Source: Geojedonia sp051814705 (GTDB lineage Bacteria > Bacteroidota > Bacteroidia > Flavobacteriales > Flavobacteriaceae). Taken from it: a stretch of DNA of 64,000 nucleotides. Below are positions 45,702 to 55,493 of this stretch, piece after piece. The first letter of the stretch is position 1; every line of letters begins with the position of its first letter. The position numbers and the translations under genes are program-made. Under the pieces are notes generated by a model. The model was not told the DNA's origin. It saw only the letters and a program-made list of their open reading frames with translations, and made no database searches. The stretch is from the NCBI GenBank assembly GCA_051814705.1, contig JBPWQW010000001.1, positions 186,001 through 250,000 of the forward strand, written 5' to 3'.

Positions 45702-47042
45702 TCAAAAAATCAAACTCACCACAGTGCCTTTTCCTTCTTCACTCATCATTTGAATGCGACCGTTATGTAGCATCATGATCTGTTTAGAAATGCTTAAGCC
45801 AATGCCACTCCCCGATTTTTTGGTGCTAAAAAAAGGCACAAAAATAGTATCCAATATTTCAGGCGGGATACCACAGCCATTATCGACAACCTTAATTAAA
45901 ATATGATTCCTCAACTTTTCAGCCGATATGGATACTTTGGAGTCTTGCCTATCTTCACAGGCGTCCCGTGCATTTAGAATGAGATTGATTAGGACTTGTT
46001 CAATAAGATGAATGTCAATATGGAGCTCTAATTTTGGATCTTTATTTATAAATTGAAGTAATAGATGGTTTTGATTTAATGAAGGCAACATTAAATCGCC
46101 GATATTTTTAAAAAGTTCGTCTATCGTAATTCTGGATTTATTAACCTGGCTTACGGTATTTAAAGTTCTATAAGTCTTGGCAAATTTCATTAACCCTTCA
46201 CTTCGTTTCCTGATACTGGAAATACCGGCATTCAAATCTTCAAGATTGAGTTCGTAATGTTTAGGGTCGTCCAATTTTGTTTGAATTTCGTGTTGTAGTG
46301 TATCTGATAAGGATGAAATGGGTGCAATGCTGTTCATGATTTCGTGGGTCATGACACTCAATAACTTTTTCCAAGCCTCCGATTCATTTTTGTTGAGCGT
46401 CTCCTCGATATTTTGTAAAACAATCAACTTAAAGGAATCCTCTTCTAGTTGAAAAACGGTATCTGAAATAAGAACTTTCAAGGTTTCGTTCCTCATTTCC
46501 AGAGTGACCGATTGATCTTTAGAATAATAAGTTTCAAACAGGTTTTCATACAGTTTAGATCGCCGTTTTTTTACAAACCTTATGTTTTTAAAGGAAGGAA
46601 GGTCCAGTATGTTCAAAAGCGAATCATTAACCCATAACACGTCGCCCGTTTCCAAATTATAGGCAATAATCCCAACGTTCACCATCTCCAATATCTTTTG
46701 AAGGTATAGAAATTGAGCCTCTCGTTCTTTATTGATGCTTTTAAATGTGCTATTGACTAAATTAAATCCTTTATGAAGTGCTCGAATATCTTTAGGGCCA
46801 TGTTTATCGCTGTACCATCTTGAAAAGTCACGATATTTTACCGACTCAAAAAAATCGTCCATTTCAACAAATCGCCTAATCGCAAACGCATACAGTTTAT
46901 ACAGTGAAATAATTGTGGCAAAAGTCCCCCCAACAAGAGCATAATTGTTTTTAAAGCTGATTCCAAAAGCGATTGTAGTAATTGCCGCCAAAAGTATGAG
47001 AACCCGAATTATAAGAGAGAAAAAATACGTTTTATAAATCAT
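45702..47042 (-). CDS. Membrane sensor histidine kinase
   Basis: The protein has 446 residues, with two N-terminal transmembrane helices (~8-29 and ~34-54) and almost no periplasmic loop, a PAS-like region (~113-215), and phospho-acceptor His233 in MTHEIMNS. The ATPase domain shows LILNARDAC, VDNGCGIP and GSGIGLSISK. The short loop suggests it senses a membrane or cytoplasmic signal, as NtrY/PorY-type kinases do. Its start overlaps the end of the response-regulator gene by 11 bases, so the two form one operon and one pathway. Confidence 0.9.
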   Translation of the reverse strand: MIYKTYFFSLIIRVLILLAAITTIAFGISFKNNYALVGGTFATIISLYKLYAFAIRRFVEMDDFFESVKYRDFSRWYSDKHGPKDIRALHKGFNLVNSTFKSINKEREAQFLYLQKILEMVNVGIIAYNLETGDVLWVNDSLLNILDLPSFKNIRFVKKRRSKLYENLFETYYSKDQSVTLEMRNETLKVLISDTVFQLEEDSFKLIVLQNIEETLNKNESEAWKKLLSVMTHEIMNSIAPISSLSDTLQHEIQTKLDDPKHYELNLEDLNAGISSIRKRSEGLMKFAKTYRTLNTVSQVNKSRITIDELFKNIGDLMLPSLNQNHLLLQFINKDPKLELHIDIHLIEQVLINLILNARDACEDRQDSKVSISAEKLRNHILIKVVDNGCGIPPEILDTIFVPFFSTKKSGSGIGLSISKQIMMLHNGRIQMMSEEGKGTVVSLIF

Positions 47043-48375
47043 ACTTGTTTAATCTGCGATACAAAGCTGTACGGGTTATGCCTAATTCTTTTGCTGATTT
47101 TGAAATGTTCCCTTTGTTTTTTTCTATCACATTGAGAATGGCGTTTTTTTCGAGGGTTTCCAGGTTCATGACTTTAGAAGTTGATGGTGGCGTTTTTCTT
47201 TCTATAGCGGAAAACACCAAATTCTCTGCTTTTAGCAAATTCCCTTCGGCCATGATTACCGATCGTTCCAAAGTATATTGAAGCTCACGTACATTACCAG
47301 GAAAGTCATGCTCTTTTAATTTTTTAATAAAACCTTCATCCATTTTAAATGGCCCTTTAAAATATTTTTCGGCATACCAATCAATATAATAATGGCTGAT
47401 TAGGGTTATATCAGTTCCTCGATCACGTAACGGCGGCACTATGATGTCAACAGTATTGATACGGTAAACCAAATCCTTTCTGAATTTATTCTCGTTGGCA
47501 AGATCTTCCAAACTTAAATTTGTGGCACAAATGAGCCTAATATCCAAATCTATAGATTCGTTTGAGCCCAAAGGCGTGACCTGTCTATTTTGAAGCACAC
47601 TTAAAAGTCGTACTTGTTGCCCGAGTGTGATATTCCCAATTTCGTCCAAAAACAAGGTGCCCCCATTAGCGCCTTCAAACCGTCCCATACGATTTTCGTT
47701 AGCTCCCGTAAAGGCTCCTTTTTTATAGCCAAACAATTCGCTTTCAAACAAAGTGGAAGTGAGTGCTCCTATATCAACTTTTATAAAAGGTTTATTTTTT
47801 CTGATTGAATTTTCATGTATGGCTTGAGCTATCAAATCCTTGCCCGTTCCATTCTCTCCTAAAATCAAGATGTTGGCATCGGTTGGTGCCACTTTATTAA
47901 TCTTAAGAAATACATCTTGCATGACATCGCTTTCACCAATAATTTTTTGTCCTTGACCCGTTTGTAAATTCTGTAATTTAACCGATTGTTTTCTTTTTAA
48001 GAGTTCAACTATGGATTCAACCAGCTTTTCGTTTTTCCAAGGTTTTACTAAAAAATCGGAGGCTCCTTCCTTTAAGGATCGTATAGCAAGGTCAATATCA
48101 CCGTAAGCAGTAATAAGGATAATATCAATTTTTGAGTTGAATTCCTTGATTTTATTGAGCCAATAGATACCTTCATTGCCCGTATGAACCAGCCCATTGA
48201 AGTTCATATCCAAAATGACAATATCAAAATCCTGAGTTTTTAAAAGGGATTGGATGGTATTGGGATTTTTATTAACCACAACGTTTTTGACTATAGCCTT
48301 AAGCAATAGCCTCAATGCCGTCAGAACATCTTCATCATCATCAATTACCAATATATTGGCTTCTTTTAAATTCAT
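47032..48375 (-). CDS. NtrC-type sigma-54 response regulator
   Basis: This 447-residue protein has a receiver domain (~7-120, phospho-acceptor Asp56 in VILDMNF), then a sigma-54 AAA+ activator domain: Walker A GENGTGKD (173-180), the sigma-54 contact GAFTGA (220-225) and Walker B TLFLDEIG. A Fis-type HTH at the C-terminus contains NISKSAKELGITRTALYRRL. It should open sigma-54 promoters after phosphorylation by the partner kinase. Its gene faces the efflux operon across a 201-base gap, making that operon the likely target. Confidence 0.93.
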   Translation of the reverse strand: MNLKEANILVIDDDEDVLTALRLLLKAIVKNVVVNKNPNTIQSLLKTQDFDIVILDMNFNGLVHTGNEGIYWLNKIKEFNSKIDIILITAYGDIDLAIRSLKEGASDFLVKPWKNEKLVESIVELLKRKQSVKLQNLQTGQGQKIIGESDVMQDVFLKINKVAPTDANILILGENGTGKDLIAQAIHENSIRKNKPFIKVDIGALTSTLFESELFGYKKGAFTGANENRMGRFEGANGGTLFLDEIGNITLGQQVRLLSVLQNRQVTPLGSNESIDLDIRLICATNLSLEDLANENKFRKDLVYRINTVDIIVPPLRDRGTDITLISHYYIDWYAEKYFKGPFKMDEGFIKKLKEHDFPGNVRELQYTLERSVIMAEGNLLKAENLVFSAIERKTPPSTSKVMNLETLEKNAILNVIEKNKGNISKSAKELGITRTALYRRLNKYDL

Positions 48376-48444
48376 AATCCAAATTTAATAAATTCAATTT
48401 CTATTTAAATTGTTATCAATGAGTAATTTGCTCAACCCCAAAAT

Positions 48445-48550
48445 TGTATCATTTTCGAACAAAGACTGTATCAATACCGCACACTTTATGAATACTTTTA
48501 TATTTATGTTCCTAATTTACAACATTTTACAAATTTGGCATCATTATGTC
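48445..48550 (+). promoter_or_regulatory. Candidate activator sites and partial sigma-54 promoter
   Basis: Two direct repeats TGTATCA (48445-48451 and 48467-48473) are 22 bases apart, close to two helix turns, with a related TGTTATCAAT at 48411-48420. Downstream is TGGCA (48536-48540), a full -24 half-site. The -12 half is weak (TGTC at 48547-48550 instead of TTGC). The expected start of transcription is ~15 bases before the adaptor ATG. Confidence 0.35.
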
Positions 48551-48576
48551 ATACACCATGTTATAAACAACTATAT

Positions 48577-49830
48577 ATGGATATCCCCATTGAAAAGAAA
48601 CGATTTACAACTTCTAAACTCATTAAGATTGGCCTAGCTGTATTTATAGCGGCATTAATTTTATATGTCATTATTTTTTCTTCAGGAAATTCCAAGCTTA
48701 ATGTCGAAAAAGAACGGTTAAGCATTAATACTGCTCAAATGGGCGTTTTTCAAGAAAACATACCCGTAAATGGGGTGGTTTTGCCCATTACAACCATTTA
48801 TCTCGATGCCATTGAAGGTGGCCGTGTCGAGGAGAAATATGTTGAAGATGGAGCGGTAATGAAAGCAGGTGATCCTATTTTAAGGTTGTCAAATACCGAT
48901 CTTGAATTAAGCTTGGTCAATCAAGAAACCTCGGTTTATAATTTACTGACTCAAATGCAGATTTCCCAAAATGCTGCCAGACAAAATACCATTAATAAAC
49001 TCAACCAATTTACCGATGTTGAAAATAGCCTCATTGAAGCTGAAAGGGTCTACCGTTTAAATAAAAAACTGTACGATAAAGGCGTCATTGCAGGTCAAGA
49101 ATTTATCAAGTCTGAAAACGATTATAACTACCAAAAAGAACGCGTCCAACTCGCCAACCAAATTTTAAAACAGGATTCTGTGGCGACAAGACAAGAACTA
49201 GGTCAAGTTCAAAGCTCCTATCAACGCACACAAAATGCCTTAGAACTGATGCGCCGTAAAGTAGCCGATCTTGTGGTGAAAGCTCCTGTTGATGGCCAAC
49301 TGACCTCTCTTGATGCCGAAATTGGTCAATCTAAAAACAAGGGCGAACGCCTTGGCCAAATTGATGTATTAAGCGGTTTTAAAGTGCGTGTGGATGTTGA
49401 CGAACATTATATCAGTAGGATTTATACAGGTCAGCGTGGGTCTTTTACCTTCAATAACACACCGTATTTTCTTGTCATTAAAAAAGTGTATACGCAGGTA
49501 ACCAATGGTCGCTTTCAAGTCGATATGGAATTTGAAGACGATATACCAGAGGGTATCAGACGCGGTCAAACTTTGCAGATACGCGTAGCATTAAGTGAAG
49601 AAAAACAAGCGCTTTTAATTCCGAAAGGAGGTTTCTTTCAACAAACTGGGGGCAATTGGATCTTTAAAGTAAGCGAAAATGGCGAATCAGCTTATAGGAT
49701 AGACATCTCATTGGGCAGTCAAAATACTGAATACTACGAAGTACTAAGCGGATTAAGTGCTGGAGATAAGGTCATTACTTCAAGTTATGACAATTATGGC
49801 ACTATACAAGAATTGGTTTTAAAACATTAA
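48577..49830 (+). CDS. HlyD/RND-type membrane-fusion adaptor
   Basis: ATG 48577 was chosen (417 residues); the longer frame begins at a TTG and lacks support. One N-terminal transmembrane helix (~17-35) is followed by a barrel-sandwich (lipoyl-like) half, a long coiled coil (~110-225), the second half (VVKAPVDGQLTSLDAEIG) and beta-barrel domains. Such periplasmic adaptors link an inner-membrane ABC transporter to an outer-membrane channel. No TolC-like gene is in the window. It is the first gene of a five-gene run with two ABC ATPases and two permeases. Confidence 0.88.
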   Translation: MDIPIEKKRFTTSKLIKIGLAVFIAALILYVIIFSSGNSKLNVEKERLSINTAQMGVFQENIPVNGVVLPITTIYLDAIEGGRVEEKYVEDGAVMKAGDPILRLSNTDLELSLVNQETSVYNLLTQMQISQNAARQNTINKLNQFTDVENSLIEAERVYRLNKKLYDKGVIAGQEFIKSENDYNYQKERVQLANQILKQDSVATRQELGQVQSSYQRTQNALELMRRKVADLVVKAPVDGQLTSLDAEIGQSKNKGERLGQIDVLSGFKVRVDVDEHYISRIYTGQRGSFTFNNTPYFLVIKKVYTQVTNGRFQVDMEFEDDIPEGIRRGQTLQIRVALSEEKQALLIPKGGFFQQTGGNWIFKVSENGESAYRIDISLGSQNTEYYEVLSGLSAGDKVITSSYDNYGTIQELVLKH

Positions 49831-49869
49831 TATCTAAAAAGAATAAGTCAAATAATTAATTAATAAAAA

Positions 49870-50547
49870 ATGATAACAATAACCGATCTAGAGAAATACT
49901 ACAGCACAGACGAAGTACGGACTATAGCGCTGAATAAACTGTCTTTTAAAGTAAATGACGGTGAATTTGTCGCCATTATGGGACCTTCGGGATGTGGCAA
50001 ATCGACCCTATTAAATATCTTAGGCCTTTTGGACGATCCAGATGGTGGAAATTTCGAATTTAATGGCATTGAAGTATCTGGCTTTAACGAACGAAAACGC
50101 GCCAATTTAAGAAAACACAATATAGGCTTCGTTTTTCAGAGTTTTAACCTCATCGACGAGCTTACTGTTTTCGAAAATGTAGAGCTTCCCCTTATCTATA
50201 CGGGTGTAAAACCTGCCGAACGTAAAAAACGTGTCGAAGAAGTTTTAGAAAAAATGCAGATCATGCACAGACGCAAACATTTTCCACAACAGCTATCTGG
50301 AGGCCAACAACAACGCGTTGCCGTTGCTAGAGCCGTAGTCAATAACCCAAAACTGATCCTTGCCGATGAGCCAACAGGTAATTTAGACAGTAGCAATGGT
50401 AATGAAGTTATGGATCTTTTAACCGAATTGAACGAAGCAGGAACCACCATTATCATGGTAACACATAGTGAGCACGATGCCAAATACAGTCATCGCATTA
50501 TACGCATGTTGGATGGACAAAAAGTAACCGAAAATGTACTAGTTTAG
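49870..50547 (+). CDS. MacB/LolD-type ABC ATPase, copy 1
   Basis: This 225-residue protein has Walker A GPSGCGKST, Q-loop in GFVFQSFNL, signature LSGGQQQRV and Walker B LILADEPTGNLDS followed by the switch His in VTHSEHDA. The family energises FtsX-like permeases for macrolide, peptide or lipoprotein transport. Gene order (adaptor, ATPase, permease) fits a MacAB-like pump. Confidence 0.95.
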   Translation: MITITDLEKYYSTDEVRTIALNKLSFKVNDGEFVAIMGPSGCGKSTLLNILGLLDDPDGGNFEFNGIEVSGFNERKRANLRKHNIGFVFQSFNLIDELTVFENVELPLIYTGVKPAERKKRVEEVLEKMQIMHRRKHFPQQLSGGQQQRVAVARAVVNNPKLILADEPTGNLDSSNGNEVMDLLTELNEAGTTIIMVTHSEHDAKYSHRIIRMLDGQKVTENVLV

Positions 50548-50579
50548 AAATAACATCAATCAATCATAAACGAACAATC

Positions 50580-52994
50580 ATGATCAGAAATTATTTCAAA
50601 ATCGCGCTCCGGAATTTACTTCACAACAAAGGTTACACCGCCATTAAAATACTTGGTCTTGCGGTAGGTGTTATGTGTTGTATCCTCATTATGCTTTTTG
50701 TAAACAGTGAATGGAGTTATGATACCTTCCATACAAAAGCAGATCGTATTTATAGAGTTTGGCAAGACGAAAAATATGAAGATCAACAATTTGTAAATAC
50801 AATTACACCCATAATTATGGGACCAACTTTAAAAGCCAATATTCCTGAGATTGAAAGCAGCTGTAGAGTTTTGGGTCTCAATCCTGTAGTGACCTTAGAC
50901 CAAAAAGATTTTACTGAAAACATTTTAATGGTCGATACCAATTTTTTTCAGGTTTTTGATTTTGAACTTCTACAAGGAAATCGTTCAAATCCATTCCCCA
51001 ACGCCAATACCATAATTTTATCAAAATCTACTGCAAAAAAATATTTCGGCAACACAGTGGCTCTTGACAAAACCTTGGAATTGCTTTTGGGAGATACCAA
51101 AACTCTGTTTACGGTAGCTGGTATTGTTGCAGATGCACCAGAGGCTTCAAGCATCAAGTACCACATGCTAATCTCTTATGATAATGTGGGCCGTTTGTTT
51201 AGTGAAGGCATGCAGAAAAATTGGTTCAACGTATTTGGTGAGACTTATGTCCTGTTGCAGAAAGGAGTAAGCCCTGAGCAGCTCTACCCCAAATTTCCAG
51301 CTATGATGAAACAGGCTTTAGGCGAAGATTATTCACCGGGTGCCTTCGAAGTTTACCTACAATCGATCACCGATATACATCTAGATAATAAATTGCCCCA
51401 AGGCATACAACCCATTAGCAATCCTAAATACTCTTATGTATTGGCAACCATCGGCCTTTTAATTCTTTTAGTGGCTTGCGCCAATTTCATTATTTTGGCT
51501 ATAGGACACTCGAGTAGTCGTGCTAGAGAGGTTGGCGTGCGTAAAGTGATGGGGGCTGAAAAACCGCAACTAATTTACCAATTTATGGGTGAAGCTTTTA
51601 TTGTGACGAGCATATCGGTAATATTGGGTTTAGGGCTTTCATTTTTACTATTACGGCCTTTCAATGATATTATTAGCCGCGACTTAAGCATTCCCTTTAA
51701 TATGCCGTTTATACTTTTTTGTTTGGCTTTGGTCATAATTATTGCCTTTGTTGCTGGTTTTTATCCAGCCATAATCCTTTCTAAATTCAATCCTGTAACG
51801 GTTCTAAAAGGTGAATTATCTTCAAAAGGAGGCTCAAAGCTATTGAGACAAAGTTTGGTAATTGGTCAATTCGCAGCCTCCATCGCCATGATTATTTGTA
51901 CTCTGGTCATAGGACAACAGATCGACTATTTTAAAAACAAAAATTTAGGCTACAACCAGGAACAGGTCATAATCGTTTCAACCAATTTGAACAGAAAAGA
52001 TGGAAGTGCCTTAGCTGAACGCTATCGTACCGAATTATTGACACACCCAGAAGTAACCGATGTTACGACCTCTTTATACAGTTTTGCTGAAACCCCTTGG
52101 ATAACCCTAGGTTTTACAAACGACATGAAAGAATACAAGAGCTTTCAATACAATTTGGTAGATGCCAATTTTATTAAGACTATGGGCGTCAAAATGAAAG
52201 AAGGTCGGGAATTTGATCCTGCAATTACATCAGACCTCAACAACGCCGCCATTGTGAATGAAGCTTTTGTAAAAGAATTTTCAATGACCAATCCCGTAGG
52301 CAAAAAATTACCTGGTGAGTTTCAACATAAAATTATTGGAGTGGTTAAAGATTTTAATTTTCAATCCCTCCATACTCCTGTTTCTCCTCTTTTAATGACC
52401 CTTAAATTAGACTCTGTTTTTCCTAAATCTGAAAATATAGGAATGGCATTTTCTCCTGAACCCAGGATTTCTGTCCGAATGCGAGCAGGTCGTGTTTCTG
52501 ATCAGGTTAAATTGTTGAAGGATGCCTGGGAAAAAGTTGCACCAAACCAGGATTTTGTAAACACCTTTCTTGATGAGTCTGTCAATGATCAATACAAAGC
52601 AGAATTAAGAACTAGCACCATTGTAAAAATCGCTTCTATATTATCTATTTTTATTGCAACGATGGGATTGCTAGGATTAGTTACACTCATTCTGGCCCGC
52701 CGAAAAAAAGAAATTGGAATTAGAAAAGTGCTTGGAGCCAAGGTTTTTAATATTATAAAATTAATTTCTTTTGATTTTGTCGTACCCATCCTAATTGCTT
52801 CTTTAATTGCTTTTCCATTAGCATGGTGGTTTATGCGTGATTGGCTAAAAGATTTTGCTTACCGCATCGATATGCAATGGTGGGTATTTGCCTTGGCTGC
52901 CCTATCTGCCATGTTAATTGCACTCATTATCATTAGTATACAAGCGACAAAAACTGCTATTTCAAATCCCGTAAATAGTTTAAGAACCGAATAA
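50580..52994 (+). CDS. FtsX/MacB-type ABC permease, copy 1
   Basis: The protein has 804 residues and two MacB_PCD-plus-FtsX modules. The first transmembrane helix is near 20-40 (after the NYFKIALRNLLHNKG start), followed by a periplasmic domain. Three helices lie at ~280-420, including EVGVRKVMGAEKPQLI. A further helix and a second periplasmic domain follow, and three helices close the C-terminus with EIGIRKVLGA. The final SNPVNSLRTE is conserved. Together with the ATPase and adaptor it would form a mechanotransmission-type exporter. The substrate is unknown. Confidence 0.92.
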   Translation: MIRNYFKIALRNLLHNKGYTAIKILGLAVGVMCCILIMLFVNSEWSYDTFHTKADRIYRVWQDEKYEDQQFVNTITPIIMGPTLKANIPEIESSCRVLGLNPVVTLDQKDFTENILMVDTNFFQVFDFELLQGNRSNPFPNANTIILSKSTAKKYFGNTVALDKTLELLLGDTKTLFTVAGIVADAPEASSIKYHMLISYDNVGRLFSEGMQKNWFNVFGETYVLLQKGVSPEQLYPKFPAMMKQALGEDYSPGAFEVYLQSITDIHLDNKLPQGIQPISNPKYSYVLATIGLLILLVACANFIILAIGHSSSRAREVGVRKVMGAEKPQLIYQFMGEAFIVTSISVILGLGLSFLLLRPFNDIISRDLSIPFNMPFILFCLALVIIIAFVAGFYPAIILSKFNPVTVLKGELSSKGGSKLLRQSLVIGQFAASIAMIICTLVIGQQIDYFKNKNLGYNQEQVIIVSTNLNRKDGSALAERYRTELLTHPEVTDVTTSLYSFAETPWITLGFTNDMKEYKSFQYNLVDANFIKTMGVKMKEGREFDPAITSDLNNAAIVNEAFVKEFSMTNPVGKKLPGEFQHKIIGVVKDFNFQSLHTPVSPLLMTLKLDSVFPKSENIGMAFSPEPRISVRMRAGRVSDQVKLLKDAWEKVAPNQDFVNTFLDESVNDQYKAELRTSTIVKIASILSIFIATMGLLGLVTLILARRKKEIGIRKVLGAKVFNIIKLISFDFVVPILIASLIAFPLAWWFMRDWLKDFAYRIDMQWWVFALAALSAMLIALIIISIQATKTAISNPVNSLRTE

Positions 52995-53009
52995 CATTTC
53001 ATCAATCCG

Positions 53010-53025
53010 CCTGCCGATAGGCAGG
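53010..53025. repeat. REP-like hairpin between the two permease genes
   Basis: CCTGCC-GATA-GGCAGG is a GC-rich hairpin in the 48-base spacer between the two permeases. It looks like a dispersed extragenic palindrome, and could also stabilise or process the mRNA. Confidence 0.5.
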
Positions 53026-53042
53026 TCAAAAAACGAACAATC

Positions 53043-55478
53043 ATGATCAAAAATTATTTCAAAATCGCCCTCCGAAATCTTTGGAAACACAAAGGTTTCA
53101 CCGCCATAAATGTGATCGGGCTTTCTATGGGGCTAGGTTGCTTTATCGTTATAGCAATGTATGTTTCAGACGAACTAAGCTATGATCAATTTAATGAAAA
53201 GGCCGATCGAATTTATCGTATAAATTCCGATATCAGGTTTGGTGGTACAGACCTTAACATGGCAGTAAGCGCCGATCCTATGGGTGAAACTTTAAAACAA
53301 GACTACCCTGAAGTTGAAACTTATGTCCGATTTTATAATTCTAACGGTTCAAAACTGATTAAAAAAGGCAACGAGTTTATCAACGAAACCAGGGTTACCC
53401 ATGCCGATTCCACTTTATTTGATGTCTTTACATTACCCGCTATTGCAGGTGATACCAAAACAGCGTTAACCGAACCCAATACGGTAGTCATCACCGAATC
53501 TGCTGCCAAACGCTATTTTGGCAACGCCGATAAAGCCATTGGGCAAACTTTGGAAACCAATGATCGTAAAAAGACGCTTTATAAAGTGACTGCCGTTATT
53601 GAGGATGTTCCCAAAAATTCGCATTTTAATTTTGATTTCTTCTTTTCAATGGCCAATGTTAGCTATGATTTCGGAAACTACCTCAGCCATAATTTTCACA
53701 CTTACATTGTATTAAGACCTGGTACGGATTACAAAGCATTCAATAAAAATTTTAAAGAGGTCATCAATAAATATGTCATCCCACAAGCTTCACAATTTAT
53801 GGAAGTTAGCAGTATGGAGCAATTTGAGAAGTCTGGAAATAAATTGGAATATTCATTGATTCCACTTACTGATATTCATCTCAAATCTTCAAGAGGAGTC
53901 GAACTAGGTGTTAATGGCAACATACAATACGTCTATATTTTCTCTGCTGCTGCGCTTTTTATTCTGCTTATTGCTTGTATCAACTTTATGAATTTAACTA
54001 CTGCGCGTTCTTCAGGAAGGGCAAAGGAAGTCGGGATCCGTAAAGTATTAGGTTCCGAAAAAAAATCCTTGATTTGGCAATTTCTAACCGAATCAACCTT
54101 AATTGCCTTTATTGCCATGGGCTGCGCCGTTGGTTTTGTAGCCATATCATTAGGATGGTTTAACGGTATTGCTGGAAAGGAGATGTTAATTTCGACCTTA
54201 TTTCAATCAAAGTATCTAATCTTCTTATTGTTACTGCCTTTTCTTGTCGGCTTGTTGGCAGGCATTTATCCAGCATTCTTTTTGTCTGCTTTTCAACCCA
54301 TCACCGTGTTAAAGGGAAACATTAGCAAAGGTCATAAAAAAAACAACCTCCGAAATTTTTTGGTGGTGTTTCAATTTTCAACCTCTATTATACTTATCAT
54401 TGGAACCCTTGTCATTTATAAACAATTGAATCACATCCAAACATCCCAGGTGGGCTTCAACAAGAATCATGTCTTAGTGGTTGAAAACTCCGGTTTATCC
54501 AAACCGTCACGAGAATCTTTAAAATCTGAAATTGAACAACTTAATGAGGTTCAATCAGCATCGTTTGGTGGCTATTTACCTGTAAGTGATTCTTCCAGAT
54601 CAGACACGACATTTTCAACAGAATCCGTAATGACCGAATCAAATGGGTTCAATATGCAAATTTGGAACGTCGATTACAATTACATTCCAACCTTGGGCAT
54701 GGAAATGCTTGAAGGCCGAAATTTCTCAAGATCATTTGGATCAGATTCACTAGCCATGATTTTAAATGAAGCGGCTGTTAAATCGGCTGGTTTTGACAAC
54801 CCCATTGGTAAAAAATTATATACTACATTTGGGCCAAATGAGCCTGCAGTTCCTTACACCATTATAGGCGTCGTAAAAAATTTCAATTTTGAGTCCCTAC
54901 GCCAAAACGTGGGACCCTTAAGTATGATTTTGGGCAATAATAGTTGGTCATCCATTTATCGTTTTAATACTTCAGATGTTTCAAGTTTGGTTAATCTTAT
55001 TGAAAACAAGTACAAAGCGTTGGCTCCAGGTATGCCTTTCAATTATCATTTTCTGGACGATTCTTTTGACAGTATGTACCATCAAGAACAGCGAATCGGA
55101 AAAGTGGCCTTGACCTTTTCCTTTCTAGCAGTTATTATTGCCTGTCTTGGGCTCTTTGGTCTAGCGACTTATATTGCCGAGCAACGCACCAAAGAAATTG
55201 GCATACGCAAAGTATTAGGAGCTTCAGTAACCAATATCGTTACCATGCTTTCAACAGATTTTATCAAACTTGTATTCATTTCTTTTGTAATTGCCACTCC
55301 AATTGCGTGGTGGTTTATGAACAAATGGTTACAGGATTTTGCCTCTCGAATAGATTTAAGTTGGTGGATTTTTGCGCTTACAGGTATAACAGCTTTGGCA
55401 ATTGCATTAATCACTTTAAGTTTTCAAGCCATTAAAGCAGCAATATCTAATCCAGTAAAAAGTTTGAGAACAGAATAA
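53043..55478 (+). CDS. FtsX/MacB-type ABC permease, copy 2
   Basis: The protein has 811 residues and the same layout as copy 1: NYFKIALRNLWKHKG start, EVGIRKVLGSEKKSLI, EIGIRKVLGA and SNPVKSLRTE end. The sequence just before the start codon (ACGAACAATCATGATCA) is the same as that before copy 1, pointing to tandem duplication that included the leader. The periplasmic parts differ much more than the membrane parts. Whether it pairs with ATPase copy 1 or 2 cannot be told. Confidence 0.92.
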   Translation: MIKNYFKIALRNLWKHKGFTAINVIGLSMGLGCFIVIAMYVSDELSYDQFNEKADRIYRINSDIRFGGTDLNMAVSADPMGETLKQDYPEVETYVRFYNSNGSKLIKKGNEFINETRVTHADSTLFDVFTLPAIAGDTKTALTEPNTVVITESAAKRYFGNADKAIGQTLETNDRKKTLYKVTAVIEDVPKNSHFNFDFFFSMANVSYDFGNYLSHNFHTYIVLRPGTDYKAFNKNFKEVINKYVIPQASQFMEVSSMEQFEKSGNKLEYSLIPLTDIHLKSSRGVELGVNGNIQYVYIFSAAALFILLIACINFMNLTTARSSGRAKEVGIRKVLGSEKKSLIWQFLTESTLIAFIAMGCAVGFVAISLGWFNGIAGKEMLISTLFQSKYLIFLLLLPFLVGLLAGIYPAFFLSAFQPITVLKGNISKGHKKNNLRNFLVVFQFSTSIILIIGTLVIYKQLNHIQTSQVGFNKNHVLVVENSGLSKPSRESLKSEIEQLNEVQSASFGGYLPVSDSSRSDTTFSTESVMTESNGFNMQIWNVDYNYIPTLGMEMLEGRNFSRSFGSDSLAMILNEAAVKSAGFDNPIGKKLYTTFGPNEPAVPYTIIGVVKNFNFESLRQNVGPLSMILGNNSWSSIYRFNTSDVSSLVNLIENKYKALAPGMPFNYHFLDDSFDSMYHQEQRIGKVALTFSFLAVIIACLGLFGLATYIAEQRTKEIGIRKVLGASVTNIVTMLSTDFIKLVFISFVIATPIAWWFMNKWLQDFASRIDLSWWIFALTGITALAIALITLSFQAIKAAISNPVKSLRTE

Positions 55479-55493
55479 AACTTAAAACTAGAC

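Noticed and set aside
48535..48576. TTG-started extension of the adaptor protein
   Set aside because: The extension overlaps the probable promoter, looks unlike protein, and the ATG at 48577 starts a normal leader.
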